NCBI GenBank assembly: GCA_903948415.1
Contig: CAJAYO010000431.1
Span: forward strand, 1 to 34,485
From: an uncultured Opitutia bacterium
GTDB lineage: Bacteria > Verrucomicrobiota > Verrucomicrobiia > Opitutales > Opitutaceae
Reading direction: 5' to 3'
Length of the DNA stretch: 34,485 nt
Shown here: positions 1 through 7,153 of the stretch, one piece after another
Numbering within the stretch: position 1 is the first letter of the stretch
Layout of the letters: each line of letters begins with the position of its first letter
Program-made: the position numbers and the translations under genes
The notes under the pieces: generated by a model
The model's input: the letters and a program-made list of their open reading frames with translations, nothing else
Told to the model about the DNA's origin: nothing
Database searches by the model: none

Positions 1-133
1 GGGGTTTGGGCGCGTCGAGATCGCGTTGCGGGAGGAGTCGCGGGGATTCATCCGCGAGTGGACGGACGATGCGACGGCCGGTGAATTTGTCGTGAGTGCG
101 CTCATCACGGCGTATAAGCCTGGGGCCGCATGA
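1..133 (+). CDS. arsM: Arsenite methyltransferase ArsM, C-terminal fragment (cut by window edge)
   Basis: The reading frame starting at base 2 is open and stops at 131-133. It encodes 43 residues ending in a pattern (ESRGFIREW, then FVVSALITAYKPGAA) that I recognise as the C-terminus of arsenite S-adenosylmethyltransferases. ArsM methylates As(III) with SAM to give mono-, di- and trimethylated species in the cytoplasm. The catalytic cysteines and SAM fold lie upstream of the window, so activity cannot be judged. The stop overlaps the next start codon (ATGA), and the next gene is an arsenic-linked acetyltransferase, which supports the call. The identification rests on a short tail; another class I methyltransferase is possible. 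Confidence 0.7.
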   Translation, partial: GFGRVEIALREESRGFIREWTDDATAGEFVVSALITAYKPGAA

Positions 134-603
134 AACGCGACGCCGCCGTCACCCTCGAAGCCGCGACGGCGGCGGACGTGCCCGCCCTCGCGGCGCTGCT
201 GCGGGAGGCGGGCCTGCCGGACGGGGATTTTTCGCCGCACCTCGGGCGCTTTCTCGTGGCGCGGGATTTGGCCGGGGGCATCGCGGGAGCGGTGGGCGCG
301 GAGGTCGCGCAGGGTGGGGGCGAAGACGCGCTGCTGCGTTCGCTGGTGGTGGTGCCGGCGCGGCGGGGGGCGGGGCTCGGCGGACGGTTGGTCGACGAAC
401 TGGAGCGGCGGGCCGCGGGATGGGGCGTGCGGCGGTGGTGGCTGCTCACGACGACGGCCGAGGCGTTTTTCGCCGCGCGGGGTTTTCGGGTGGTGGAGCG
501 GTCTGCGGCCCCGGAGACGATGCGGGCGACGGGGCAGTTTTCCGGCGGCTGCGGCCGCACGGCCGTGTGCATGACGCGGGAGCGGGGCGGAGGTGCGACA
601 TGA
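130..603 (+). CDS. arsN2: GNAT acetyltransferase, ArsN2-like
   Basis: This 157-residue protein has the single-domain GNAT layout. A beta-4/acetyl-CoA loop reads LRSLVVVPARRGAGLGGRLVDELE (residues about 71-94, with the pyrophosphate-binding R-R-G-x-G-L-G), followed by a strand with LLTTTAEAFFAARGF. The short size, the TTTAEAFFAARGF pattern and the position between arsM and an ars-linked sigma factor fit the ArsN2 family found in arsenic operons. The substrate of ArsN2 is not established; the related ArsN1 acetylates phosphinothricin-type organoarsenicals such as arsinothricin, and a similar detoxifying role is an inference. Its start overlaps the arsM stop (ATGA) and its stop overlaps the sigma-factor start (ATGA), so translation is probably coupled. 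It could be a generic GNAT enzyme. Confidence 0.75.
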   Translation: MKRDAAVTLEAATAADVPALAALLREAGLPDGDFSPHLGRFLVARDLAGGIAGAVGAEVAQGGGEDALLRSLVVVPARRGAGLGGRLVDELERRAAGWGVRRWWLLTTTAEAFFAARGFRVVERSAAPETMRATGQFSGGCGRTAVCMTRERGGGAT

Positions 604-1154
604 GTGCGGGCGAGATCGAGGCGGCGGTCGTGGGATTTCGCGCCAAGCTGCGCGCGTTTATCCGGCGGCGGGTGCGGGACGACGCGACGGCGGACGATCT
701 CACGCAGGAGACGCTGCTGAAGGTGTTTCGTTCGCGGGCGGCGTTGCGGGACGGGCAGCGGGTGGAGGCGTGGTTGTATCGCATCGCGCGGAACACGCTG
801 ATCGATTTTTACCGGCGGCAACGGCCGACGGCGGAGCTGCCGGAGGGGCTCGCGGGCGAGGCGGCGGACGAGGTGGGGCCGTTGCGGGAAGCGGTGATCG
901 TTGCGATGAGGCAATTTCTGGAGGAGCTGCCGGAAGCGTATCGCGAGCCGGTGCGGCTGGCGGAGCTGGACGGACTGCCGCTGGCGAAGATCGCGCGGCG
1001 CAGCGGGCTCTCGCTGACGGCGGTGAAGTCGCGGGTGCGGCGCGGGCGGGCGATGGTGAAGCGGAAGCTGCAGGACTGCTGCCGGTTTGAATTTGACCGC
1101 GCGGGCAAGGTGATCGGCTGGGAGCGGCGACAGACGAAGCCGTGCGGGTGTTGA
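600..1154 (+). CDS. sigZ: ECF RNA polymerase sigma factor, SigZ-like, with Cys-rich C-terminal tail
   Basis: This 184-residue protein carries sigma region 2 at residues about 10-80 (DDLTQETLLKVFRSR, then WLYRIARNTLIDFYRR) and a region 4 helix-turn-helix at about 105-155 (LPEAYREPVRLAELDGLPLAKIA, then GLSLTAVKSRVRRGR). ECF sigma factors direct RNA polymerase to stress promoters. After region 4 there is a short extension with paired cysteines (C160, C161) followed by FEFDRAGKVIGW and a terminal CGC (C182, C184). This tail resembles SigZ-type factors often seen beside arsenic genes. No anti-sigma gene is adjacent, so the cysteines may sense the metalloid directly (inference). The ATG at 600 overlaps the arsN2 stop, whereas upstream codons in this frame lie inside arsN2. 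Its target promoters are unknown. Confidence 0.85.
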   Translation: MSAGEIEAAVVGFRAKLRAFIRRRVRDDATADDLTQETLLKVFRSRAALRDGQRVEAWLYRIARNTLIDFYRRQRPTAELPEGLAGEAADEVGPLREAVIVAMRQFLEELPEAYREPVRLAELDGLPLAKIARRSGLSLTAVKSRVRRGRAMVKRKLQDCCRFEFDRAGKVIGWERRQTKPCGC

Positions 1155-1232
1155 CGGTCGCGCCGGGCGATTAGCAGCCGGAGTCAGGGGCAGGAGGGGC
1201 GCTGCTTTCGCAGCCGGAGCCCGCGAGCCGGT

Positions 1233-1258
1233 TTGTCTATTTCGTCAATTGGCGAAAT
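1233..1258 (+). promoter_or_regulatory. Candidate arsR1 promoter/operator (20-nt palindrome)
   Basis: Bases 1239-1258 read ATTTCGTCAATTGGCGAAAT, an inverted repeat with one mismatched pair (T1245/G1252). It is preceded directly by TTGTCT (1233-1238), a possible -35, and ends 9 nt before the arsR ATG. ArsR-family repressors bind such dyads overlapping their own promoters. If TTG is the -35 element, transcription would begin at about the ATG, giving a leaderless mRNA. No Shine-Dalgarno is visible. Operator identity is inferred from position and symmetry. Confidence 0.6.
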
Positions 1259-1267
1259 GGTTCCGGC

Positions 1268-1591
1268 ATGAGGCAGCGGACGAACCGGCGGGTGTTGGAG
1301 CGGCGGGCGACGGTGTTCAGGGCGCTGGGCCACGCGGACCGGCTCCGCCTGCTGGAAGCGCTCGCGGGCGGCGAGCGGTGCGTGTGCGATCTGGTCGACG
1401 AAGTGGGTTCGAGTTGGTCCACGGTGTCGCGGCATTTGCTGGTGCTGAAGGAAGCGGAGCTCGTGGCGGACGAGAAACGCGGGTTGCAGGTTTTTTACCG
1501 GCTGGCGCTGCCCGGTGTGCCGTCGTTCATGGAGTGCCTGGATGCCCCGCGGAAAGGCGCGGCCGTCGAGCGGCGACGCGGTCGTGGCTGA
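1268..1591 (+). CDS. arsR: ArsR-family arsenic-responsive repressor (first copy)
   Basis: This 107-residue winged helix-turn-helix protein starts its DNA-binding domain with FRALGHADRLRLLEAL. It carries the metalloid-binding CVCDL motif in the alpha-3 helix (C38 and C40), the signature of classical As(III)/Sb(III) sensors, followed by the recognition helix STVSRHLLVLKEAELV and a wing with DEKRGLQVFYRL. It should bind its operator without As(III) and release it on arsenite binding. The ATG at 1268 is chosen because it lies 9 nt after a palindrome that is a plausible operator. It heads the arsR-arsD-arsA group and follows the sigma-factor gene by 113 bp. The Arg-rich C-terminus after residue 90 is not conserved in the family and is probably disordered. 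Confidence 0.93.
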   Translation: MRQRTNRRVLERRATVFRALGHADRLRLLEALAGGERCVCDLVDEVGSSWSTVSRHLLVLKEAELVADEKRGLQVFYRLALPGVPSFMECLDAPRKGAAVERRRGRG

Positions 1592-1685
1592 AACCGCCGC
1601 GGCTGGAATCGAGCCGAGGAAAGCGGGAGCCTCTTTTTCGCCGCGGAAATGACGCGCGAGATCACCCGTTAAACCCATGAAACCT

Positions 1686-2018
1686 ATGAAAACCATCCAA
1701 GTCTACGATCCGCCCCTGTGCTGCCCGACCGGGATATGCGGCACGGACATCAATCCCGACCTCGTCAGCTTCGCCGCCCTGCTCGCGCAGCTCGGCGCGC
1801 ACGGCGTCACCCTCGAGCGCTACAACCTTGGCCAGCAGCCGATGGCGTTCGTGCAGAATCCGGCGGTGAAAGCCCGGCTCGACCAAGACGGCGCCGAGGC
1901 GCTGCCGTTGATTTTTCTGGACGGTGAACTTTATTTGAAAGGCCGTTATCCGACCGCCGCCGAGCGTCCCGGCTTTTTTCACGCCGCGCTCGGCGAGGTC
2001 GTCAAGGCACCGTCATGA
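1686..2018 (+). CDS. arsD: Arsenite metallochaperone ArsD
   Basis: ArsD hands As(III) to the ArsA ATPase. The protein opens IQVYDPPLCCPTGICG and keeps the three cysteines needed for arsenite binding. Started at the ATG at 1686 (110 residues), these are Cys12, Cys13 and Cys18, the numbering of classical ArsD, which is why I prefer it over the in-frame ATG at 1677 (113 residues). The thioredoxin-like core follows (LVSFAALLAQLGAHGVTLERYNLGQQP, then LPLIFLDGELYLKGRYPT). The C-terminal vicinal cysteine pairs of plasmid R773 ArsD are absent, as in many chromosomal versions. Its stop overlaps the arsA start (ATGA), so the chaperone and its client ATPase are probably made together. Confidence 0.95.
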   Translation: MKTIQVYDPPLCCPTGICGTDINPDLVSFAALLAQLGAHGVTLERYNLGQQPMAFVQNPAVKARLDQDGAEALPLIFLDGELYLKGRYPTAAERPGFFHAALGEVVKAPS

Positions 2019-3832
2019 ACCTCCCGTGCTATCGGCCCGATCCGGCCCGCGCCACGCGCTTTCTGTTCTTCACGGGCAAGGGCGGCGTGGGCAAAACGTC
2101 GCTGTCGTGCGCCACGGCGCTGAGGCTGGTCGAGGCGGGCCGGCGCGTGCTCTTGGTGAGCACCGACCCGGCGTCCAATCTGGACGAGGTGCTGGAGACC
2201 GACCTCGCGAACACCGCCACGCCGATCGCCGGCGCGCCGGGCCTCCACGCGATCAATATCGATCCGGTGGCGGCGGCCGCGGCTTATCGCGAGCGGCTGA
2301 TCGGGCCGATGCGGGGTCTGTTGCCGGTCGCGGCGCTGCGGAGCATGGAAGAGCAGCTGTCCGGCTCGTGCACGGTGGAGATTGCGGCGTTCGACGAGTT
2401 TTCGGGACTCATCGGCAACCCCGCGATGACGGCCGCCTACGACCATGTGATCTTCGATACCGCGCCGACCGGCCACACGCTGCGCTTGATGAGTCTCGCG
2501 AAAGCGTGGGATCAGTTTCTCGACCAGAACACGAGCGGCACGTCCTGCCTCGGGCCGCTCGCGGGACTGCAAAAACAGCGCGCCATTTACGAGGCCACGG
2601 TCAGCACGCTGGCCGACGCGGCCGCGACGACGCTCGTGCTGGTGAGCCGGCCGCAACTCGCAGCGCTGCGCGAGGCCGAGCGCACCGCCACGGAGCTGCG
2701 CGCGCTCGGCTTGGGCAACCAGTGTCTCGTCATCAACGGCCTGTTTGAAACGAAATGCCCCGATGATCCAACCGCGCAGGCGATGCAGCGGCGCGGAGGG
2801 TCCGCCTTGGCCGCCGCCCGCGAATTCATCGGCAGCCTGCCCAGTTTCACGGTGCCGCTCCGGCCGATCAATATCCTCGGTCTCGGCGGTCTGCGGCGGT
2901 TGCTCGACGACGGCGATGCGGCGGGTTCCGCGGCGCCCGAGCCGGCGGCGACCCTCGCTGCGTGGTCGCCGCCGGCCATGGAGAGTCTGGACACGCTGGT
3001 CTCTGCCATCGAGAAACGGGGCCACGGGGTCATCATGACGATGGGCAAGGGCGGGGTGGGCAAAACCACCGTGGCTGCCGCCATCGCCGTGATGCTGGCG
3101 CACCGCGGCCACGCGGTGCATCTCAGCACGACCGATCCCGCGGCCCACGTGGCGCAGACTCTGGCCGGCCAGGTCGCCGGTCTCACGCTCAGCAAGATCG
3201 ATCCGGCGGCGGAGACGGCGACGTATCAGGCGGAGGTCATGCGTGCGCAAGGGGCCGCGCTGGATGCGGCGGGCCGCGCCCTCCTCGCGGAGGACTTGCG
3301 TTCGCCCTGCACGGAGGAGATCGCGGTGTTCCGGGCCTTTGCGCGGGAAGTGGGGCAGGGCGCCGAACGGTTCGTCGTGCTCGATACGGCGCCGACCGGC
3401 CACACGTTGCTCCTGCTCGATGCCAGCGAAGCGTATCAGCGCGAACTGGAACGGCAGGCGCGCCGTACGCAGCCGGCCGAGGTGATGCAGTTGTCGGCGC
3501 GCCTCCGCGATCCGGGGTTCACGCACATTCTGCTCGTCACGCTGCCGGAGGCCACGCCGGTGCACGAAGCGGCCGCGTTGCAGGCGGATCTGCGCCGGGC
3601 GCACATCGAGCCCTTTGCCTGGGTGATCAACCAAAGTCTGCGCGGGAGCGGTTCGTGCGATCCGCTGCTCCGGCGCCGGGAAGCCGCCGAGCAGCGCTAT
3701 CTGACGGAGGTCGTGGAAAAACACGCCCGCCGCACCGCATGGCTGCCCTGGCAGCCGGAGGAGCCCGTCGGACCCGCGGCCCTGGCCCGGCTCGCCGCTT
3801 CTCACCTCCAACCCGGCCGTTCCCTCCCATGA
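2015..3832 (+). CDS. arsA: Arsenite-stimulated ATPase ArsA, two-domain form
   Basis: ArsA powers arsenite export together with a membrane permease. The 605-residue protein is a tandem duplication, close to the usual length of two-domain ArsA. Each half has a deviant Walker A GKGGVGKT (residues 21-28 and 344-351) and a signal-transduction motif DTAPTGHTL. Cysteines equivalent to the metalloid site of E. coli ArsA are at 119 (SGSCTVE), 178 (TSCLGP) and 432 (SPCTEE). Hydrophobic membrane-insertion features of Get3 proteins are not evident. It overlaps arsD by 4 bp and is followed by a 4-bp overlap with the small FmdB-like gene. The partner permease in this locus is most likely Acr3 (8430-9509). 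Confidence 0.97.
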   Translation: MNLPCYRPDPARATRFLFFTGKGGVGKTSLSCATALRLVEAGRRVLLVSTDPASNLDEVLETDLANTATPIAGAPGLHAINIDPVAAAAAYRERLIGPMRGLLPVAALRSMEEQLSGSCTVEIAAFDEFSGLIGNPAMTAAYDHVIFDTAPTGHTLRLMSLAKAWDQFLDQNTSGTSCLGPLAGLQKQRAIYEATVSTLADAAATTLVLVSRPQLAALREAERTATELRALGLGNQCLVINGLFETKCPDDPTAQAMQRRGGSALAAAREFIGSLPSFTVPLRPINILGLGGLRRLLDDGDAAGSAAPEPAATLAAWSPPAMESLDTLVSAIEKRGHGVIMTMGKGGVGKTTVAAAIAVMLAHRGHAVHLSTTDPAAHVAQTLAGQVAGLTLSKIDPAAETATYQAEVMRAQGAALDAAGRALLAEDLRSPCTEEIAVFRAFAREVGQGAERFVVLDTAPTGHTLLLLDASEAYQRELERQARRTQPAEVMQLSARLRDPGFTHILLVTLPEATPVHEAAALQADLRRAHIEPFAWVINQSLRGSGSCDPLLRRREAAEQRYLTEVVEKHARRTAWLPWQPEEPVGPAALARLAASHLQPGRSLP

Positions 3833-4047
3833 CCACCTACGTTTACGAAACCATCCCGCAAAAGGCGGACGAGAAACCGCAGCACTTCGAGTTCGCTCAG
3901 AACATGACGGACCCGCCGCTGACCCAGCACCCCGAGACCGGCGTCCCCGTGCGCCGCGTCATCATCGGCGGCTACGGCGTGCTGAAGAAGGAGGCCGCGT
4001 CGTCCCCTCCCGGCCAATGCGGGCCGCGCTGCGGTTGCCACCCCTGA
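3829..4047 (+). CDS. Small FmdB-like protein with degenerate zinc ribbon and C-terminal Cys cluster
   Basis: This 72-residue protein follows the FmdB/CxxC zinc-ribbon template over residues 1-51: an N-terminal TYVYE strand, FEFAQNMTDPPLT, a TGVPVRR segment and IIGGYGV. However, the two CxxC knuckles of FmdB proteins are replaced by ETIPQKADEK and HPETGV, so the normal zinc site is gone. Three cysteines instead sit in a tail, QCGPRCGCHP (C64, C68, C70). Its ATG overlaps the arsA stop (ATGA), so it belongs to the arsRDA unit and is probably coupled to it. A role as a small cytosolic metalloid-binding or delivery protein is plausible from the context and tail, but no function is known to me. Confidence 0.8.
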   Translation: MTTYVYETIPQKADEKPQHFEFAQNMTDPPLTQHPETGVPVRRVIIGGYGVLKKEAASSPPGQCGPRCGCHP

Positions 4048-4093
4048 GCGGTAGCCGGCGCCGCGGGTGCTGCGGGGACGGCCTGAAACGGGG

Positions 4094-4112
4094 CGGCGGT
4101 TACCGCCGTTTT
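4094..4112 (+). terminator. Possible weak Rho-independent terminator after the FmdB-like gene
   Basis: CGGCGG (4094-4099) pairs perfectly with CCGCCG (4103-4108) around a TTA loop and is followed by TTTT (4109-4112). The stem is short and the T-run has only four bases, so it may attenuate rather than stop transcription into the nuclease gene. The rest of 4048-4191 shows nothing else I can name. Confidence 0.35.
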
Positions 4113-4191
4113 CGGATACAGGGGGGGATTCCTCGCGAAACCCAAGCTTGCTTGCGAGGGCCGCCCGCCTCTGCCTTCGGCCCACACCACT

Positions 4192-5550
4192 ATGAAAATC
4201 ATGGACCTCAACAGCCAGGGCGGCATCGGCGCGAATTCGATGCACCTGCAGATCGGCGAGCTCAACATTTTGATCGACGCCGGGCTGAACCCGAAGACGC
4301 CCGGCCTCGGCGCGTTGCCGGACTTCAAGCAGCTGCGCGGCGTCGAACTCGATCTGATCATCGTCACGCACTGCCATCTCGACCACATCGGCGGGCTGCC
4401 CGTCGTCATGCGGCAACATCCGAAGACGCCCGTCCTGCTCACGACGTCGAGCCGCATGCTCATCGAGAAAATGCTGCACAATTCGGCGAACGTGATGGAG
4501 CGGCAGAAAGAGGAGGACAACGTCCCGGGCTATCCGCTCTTCACGCATGAAGAGGTCGACCGGCTGGTGAATCGGTTCGTGGGGCTGCCGTTCAAGAAGG
4601 CCAAAGTGTTTCGGGGCAAGAAGGACGAAATCGAAATCATGTTTCACCGGGCCGGTCATGTGGCCGGGGCGACCGCGGTGGAGATCCACCACAAGGGGCG
4701 GCAGATTTTCATCACGGGCGATGTGCTCTTCGAGGACCAGCGCACGCTGAAGGGCGCGCAGTTTCCGGCCGGGCACTTCGACACGCTCATCATCGAGACC
4801 ACGCGCGGCACGACGGAGCGCGCCTTCGGCAAGGAGCGCGTGCACGAAATCGCCCGGCTCATCGCGTCGATCAACGCGACGATCGCGGGCGGCGGCTCGT
4901 TTCTGCTGCCGGTCTTCGCGCTCGGGCGCATGCAGGAAATCCTGTCGGTGTTTCACGACGCGCGGCGTTTCGGCCGGCTGATCGATTGTCCGATTTACGC
5001 GGCGGGACTCGGGATGGGGCTCGCGGACCTCTTCGACGAGGTGTCGCGCAAGACGAAGGATGTGCAGTTCGACCGCCGGATCATGAAGGACCTGCACCTC
5101 AAGGCGCTCCCGCGCAAGCTGACGCCGGGCGTCGATCCGAAGCAGAACGCGCTCTACCTGATCAGCTCCGGCATGCTCGTGGAGCGCACGCCGAGCTACA
5201 CGCTCGCGTCGGGCCTGCTCGGCGACGCCCGCAACACGATCGGGTTTGTCGGCTACTGCGATCCGGATACCCCGGGCGGCAAACTCCAGGCCACGGCGCC
5301 GGGCAAGAAATTCGTGTTTGCGGCGATCAACGTGAAGACGGAGGTCAAGGCGCGGGTCGAGCGGTTCGAACTGAGCGGCCATGCCGAGCGCGACGAGCTG
5401 CTGGAGTTCGCGGTGCAGACGCAGGCACGGAGCATCGTGCTGACGCACGGCGATCCGGGCGCACGCGCGTGGTTCATGCAGGAAATCGCCGCGAAGCTGC
5501 CCCACGCGCGCGTGGTCGATCCGGTGCCGTTGCGGAAGTACGAGGTGTGA
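4192..5550 (+). CDS. Metallo-beta-lactamase/beta-CASP family RNase-like hydrolase
   Basis: This 452-residue protein has the two-metal MBL signature HCHLDH (H60, H62, D64, H65), then a histidine in RAGHVAGATAVEI and an aspartate in ITGDVLF. A beta-CASP insertion follows with ETTRG, LLPVFALGRMQEIL and YLISSGMLVE, and near the end a histidine-bearing LSGHAERDELLEF and VLTHGD. This architecture belongs to CPSF73/Ysh1-like RNA endo/exonucleases, which cleave or trim RNA. It lies between the arsRDA group and the second arsR on the same strand, with 144 bp before it. Whether it processes ars mRNA or responds to arsenic damage is unknown. The start could instead be the in-frame ATG at 4201. Confidence 0.9.
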   Translation: MKIMDLNSQGGIGANSMHLQIGELNILIDAGLNPKTPGLGALPDFKQLRGVELDLIIVTHCHLDHIGGLPVVMRQHPKTPVLLTTSSRMLIEKMLHNSANVMERQKEEDNVPGYPLFTHEEVDRLVNRFVGLPFKKAKVFRGKKDEIEIMFHRAGHVAGATAVEIHHKGRQIFITGDVLFEDQRTLKGAQFPAGHFDTLIIETTRGTTERAFGKERVHEIARLIASINATIAGGGSFLLPVFALGRMQEILSVFHDARRFGRLIDCPIYAAGLGMGLADLFDEVSRKTKDVQFDRRIMKDLHLKALPRKLTPGVDPKQNALYLISSGMLVERTPSYTLASGLLGDARNTIGFVGYCDPDTPGGKLQATAPGKKFVFAAINVKTEVKARVERFELSGHAERDELLEFAVQTQARSIVLTHGDPGARAWFMQEIAAKLPHARVVDPVPLRKYEV

Positions 5551-5630
5551 GGAGCATGACGTGGGCGGGCCGCGCCCGAGACCGGCCGGCCCGGGCAGCG
5601 TGACGTTTCGGCGACAGGCGGAATCGGGGC

Positions 5631-5658
5631 TTGAAGCGTATTCCTTGCGGAGAATACG
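5631..5658 (+). promoter_or_regulatory. Candidate arsR2 promoter/operator (7-bp arms, 8-bp spacer)
   Basis: CGTATTC (5637-5643) and GAATACG (5652-5658) form a perfect inverted repeat ending 9 nt before the arsR2 ATG. TTGAAG (5631-5636) abuts the left arm and may be the -35. The layout TTGNNN, palindrome, 9 nt, ATG is the same as at arsR1, but the operator sequence differs, so the two repressors probably recognise different sites. The rest of 5551-5667 holds GC-rich sequence without a clear element. Confidence 0.6.
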
Positions 5659-5667
5659 GTTGCCGGC

Positions 5668-6048
5668 ATGGAGCTGGTGAAAATTTACGAGTGTCTGTGC
5701 GACCCGACGCGGTTGCGGCTCCTCCACGTGCTGGCGCAGGGGCCGGTGTGTGTGTGCCATTTCCAGGCGGTGCTCGGCGAGCCGCAGGTGAAAATCTCCA
5801 AGCACCTCGCCTATCTGCGGGCGCGCGGCTTGGTGGGGAGCGAGCGGCAGGGGAACTGGGTGATCTATGCATTGCCGGCGAAGCCGTCGCGGGAGCTGCA
5901 GGCGAATCTGGCGTGTTTGCAGGACTGCGCGCGGGGCAATCCGGTGTTCAAGCGCGACCTCGCGCGGCTGAAGCAAATCGAGCCGTCGTGCGCGTGGGTA
6001 CGGGCGGGCGAACCGCAGAAGGCCCCGGGGCAGTGCCGCGGCGGGTGA
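5668..6048 (+). CDS. arsR: ArsR-family repressor (second copy)
   Basis: This 126-residue winged-helix regulator has [23 protein letters not shown], with a CVC pair (C28, C30) in the arsenic-sensing helix, then [17 protein letters not shown] as recognition helix and [10 protein letters not shown] as the wing. Extra cysteines occur at C9, C11, C83 and C87, so the As(III) site could differ from that of the first ArsR. It is only distantly similar to the copy at 1268. It heads the GAPDH-arsJ-acr3 group, with 34 bp to the GAPDH gene. The start is fixed by the upstream palindrome and by the usual family N-terminus (a helix beginning a few residues before the DPTR motif). Confidence 0.92.
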   Translation: MELVKIYECLCDPTRLRLLHVLAQGPVCVCHFQAVLGEPQVKISKHLAYLRARGLVGSERQGNWVIYALPAKPSRELQANLACLQDCARGNPVFKRDLARLKQIEPSCAWVRAGEPQKAPGQCRGG

Positions 6049-6082
6049 GCGACGGGCGCGGCCGACACGCGGAATTATTTCC

Positions 6083-7108
6083 ATGAAGAAAACCAAAATT
6101 GGCATCAACGGATTTGGGCGGATCGGGCGGCTGACGCTGCGCGCGGCGTGGGGCTGGCCGGAGTTCGAGGTGGCGCTGATCAACGACCCCAAGGGCGGTG
6201 CGGCCTGCGCGGCGCACTTGCTCACGTTTGACTCGGTGCAGGGCCGGTGGGCGCACGAGGCCGTGGCGGAGCAGGTGGGCGGAAACGACGTAATCCGCGT
6301 GGGCGCGACGAGCCTCGCGTTTACCGAGCACGCGAAGCCGGGCGAGGTGGATTGGGCGGCGCACGGCGTGGAGATCGTGCTGGAGTGCAGCGGGAAATTT
6401 CGCACGCCGGCGGAATTGGCGGTCTATTTCGAGCGCGGGGTGAAAAAGGTGATCGTCGCCGCGCCGGTGAAGGGCGATGCGCTCAATATTGTGATGGGCG
6501 TGAACGACGGGCTCTACGAGCCGGCGAAACACCGGTTGCTGACCAACGCGTCGTGCACGACCAACTGCCTCGCGCCGGTCGTCAAGGTGATGCACGAGGG
6601 CATCGGCATCGAGCACGGGGCGATCACGACGCTGCACGACGTGACGAACACGCAGACGCTCGTCGACGCGCCGCACAAAGATCTGCGGCGGGCGCGGGCC
6701 GCGGGGATGTCGCTGATCCCGACGACGACGGGGAGCGCGACGGCGATCGGGATGATTTATCCGGAGCTGCTCGGGAAGTTGAACGGCCATGCGGTGCGCG
6801 TGCCGTTGCTGACGGGGTCGCTCACGGACTGCGTTTTCCAGATGAAGCGCGACACGACCGTGGAGGAGGTGAACGCCTTGCTGCAGGCGGCGAGCGAGCG
6901 CGGACCGTTGCAGGGAATTCTGGGTTTCGAGACGCGGCCGCTGGTGTCGGTCGACTATAAGGGCGACCCGCGCTCGGCGATCATCGATGCGCTCTCGACG
7001 ATGGTCGTGAACCGGCGGCTGGTGAAGATCTACGCGTGGTATGACAACGAGTGGGGTTACTCGAACCGGATGGCGGAGCTGACGCGGAAGGTGGCGTTGT
7101 CGCTGTGA
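6083..7108 (+). CDS. ArsJ-associated glyceraldehyde-3-phosphate dehydrogenase
   Basis: This 341-residue protein is a complete type I GAPDH: NAD-binding [14 protein letters not shown] at the N-terminus, catalytic ASCTTNC (nucleophile C158), a substrate-binding segment with HDVTNTQ, and the C-terminal [12 protein letters not shown]. Together with ArsJ this enzyme makes 1-arseno-3-phosphoglycerate from glyceraldehyde-3-phosphate, arsenate and NAD+; ArsJ then exports the unstable product, so arsenate leaves without reduction. Its place directly between an arsR and arsJ, and sequence traits such as [24 protein letters not shown], mark it as the arsenic-operon paralogue rather than the glycolytic gene. 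The ATG at 6083 gives the usual N-terminus. Confidence 0.93.
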   Translation: MKKTKIGINGFGRIGRLTLRAAWGWPEFEVALINDPKGGAACAAHLLTFDSVQGRWAHEAVAEQVGGNDVIRVGATSLAFTEHAKPGEVDWAAHGVEIVLECSGKFRTPAELAVYFERGVKKVIVAAPVKGDALNIVMGVNDGLYEPAKHRLLTNASCTTNCLAPVVKVMHEGIGIEHGAITTLHDVTNTQTLVDAPHKDLRRARAAGMSLIPTTTGSATAIGMIYPELLGKLNGHAVRVPLLTGSLTDCVFQMKRDTTVEEVNALLQAASERGPLQGILGFETRPLVSVDYKGDPRSAIIDALSTMVVNRRLVKIYAWYDNEWGYSNRMAELTRKVALSL

Positions 7109-7153
7109 GCTCGGCGGTGAATCCACCCGCGGGTGCAGGCGGGCAATGAAGTC

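Noticed and set aside
3802-6405. An antisense open frame of 867 codons across the FmdB-like, nuclease and arsR2 genes
   Set aside because: The same GC-rich mirror effect; it spans several real genes and their regulatory gaps and is Arg/His-rich low-complexity sequence.
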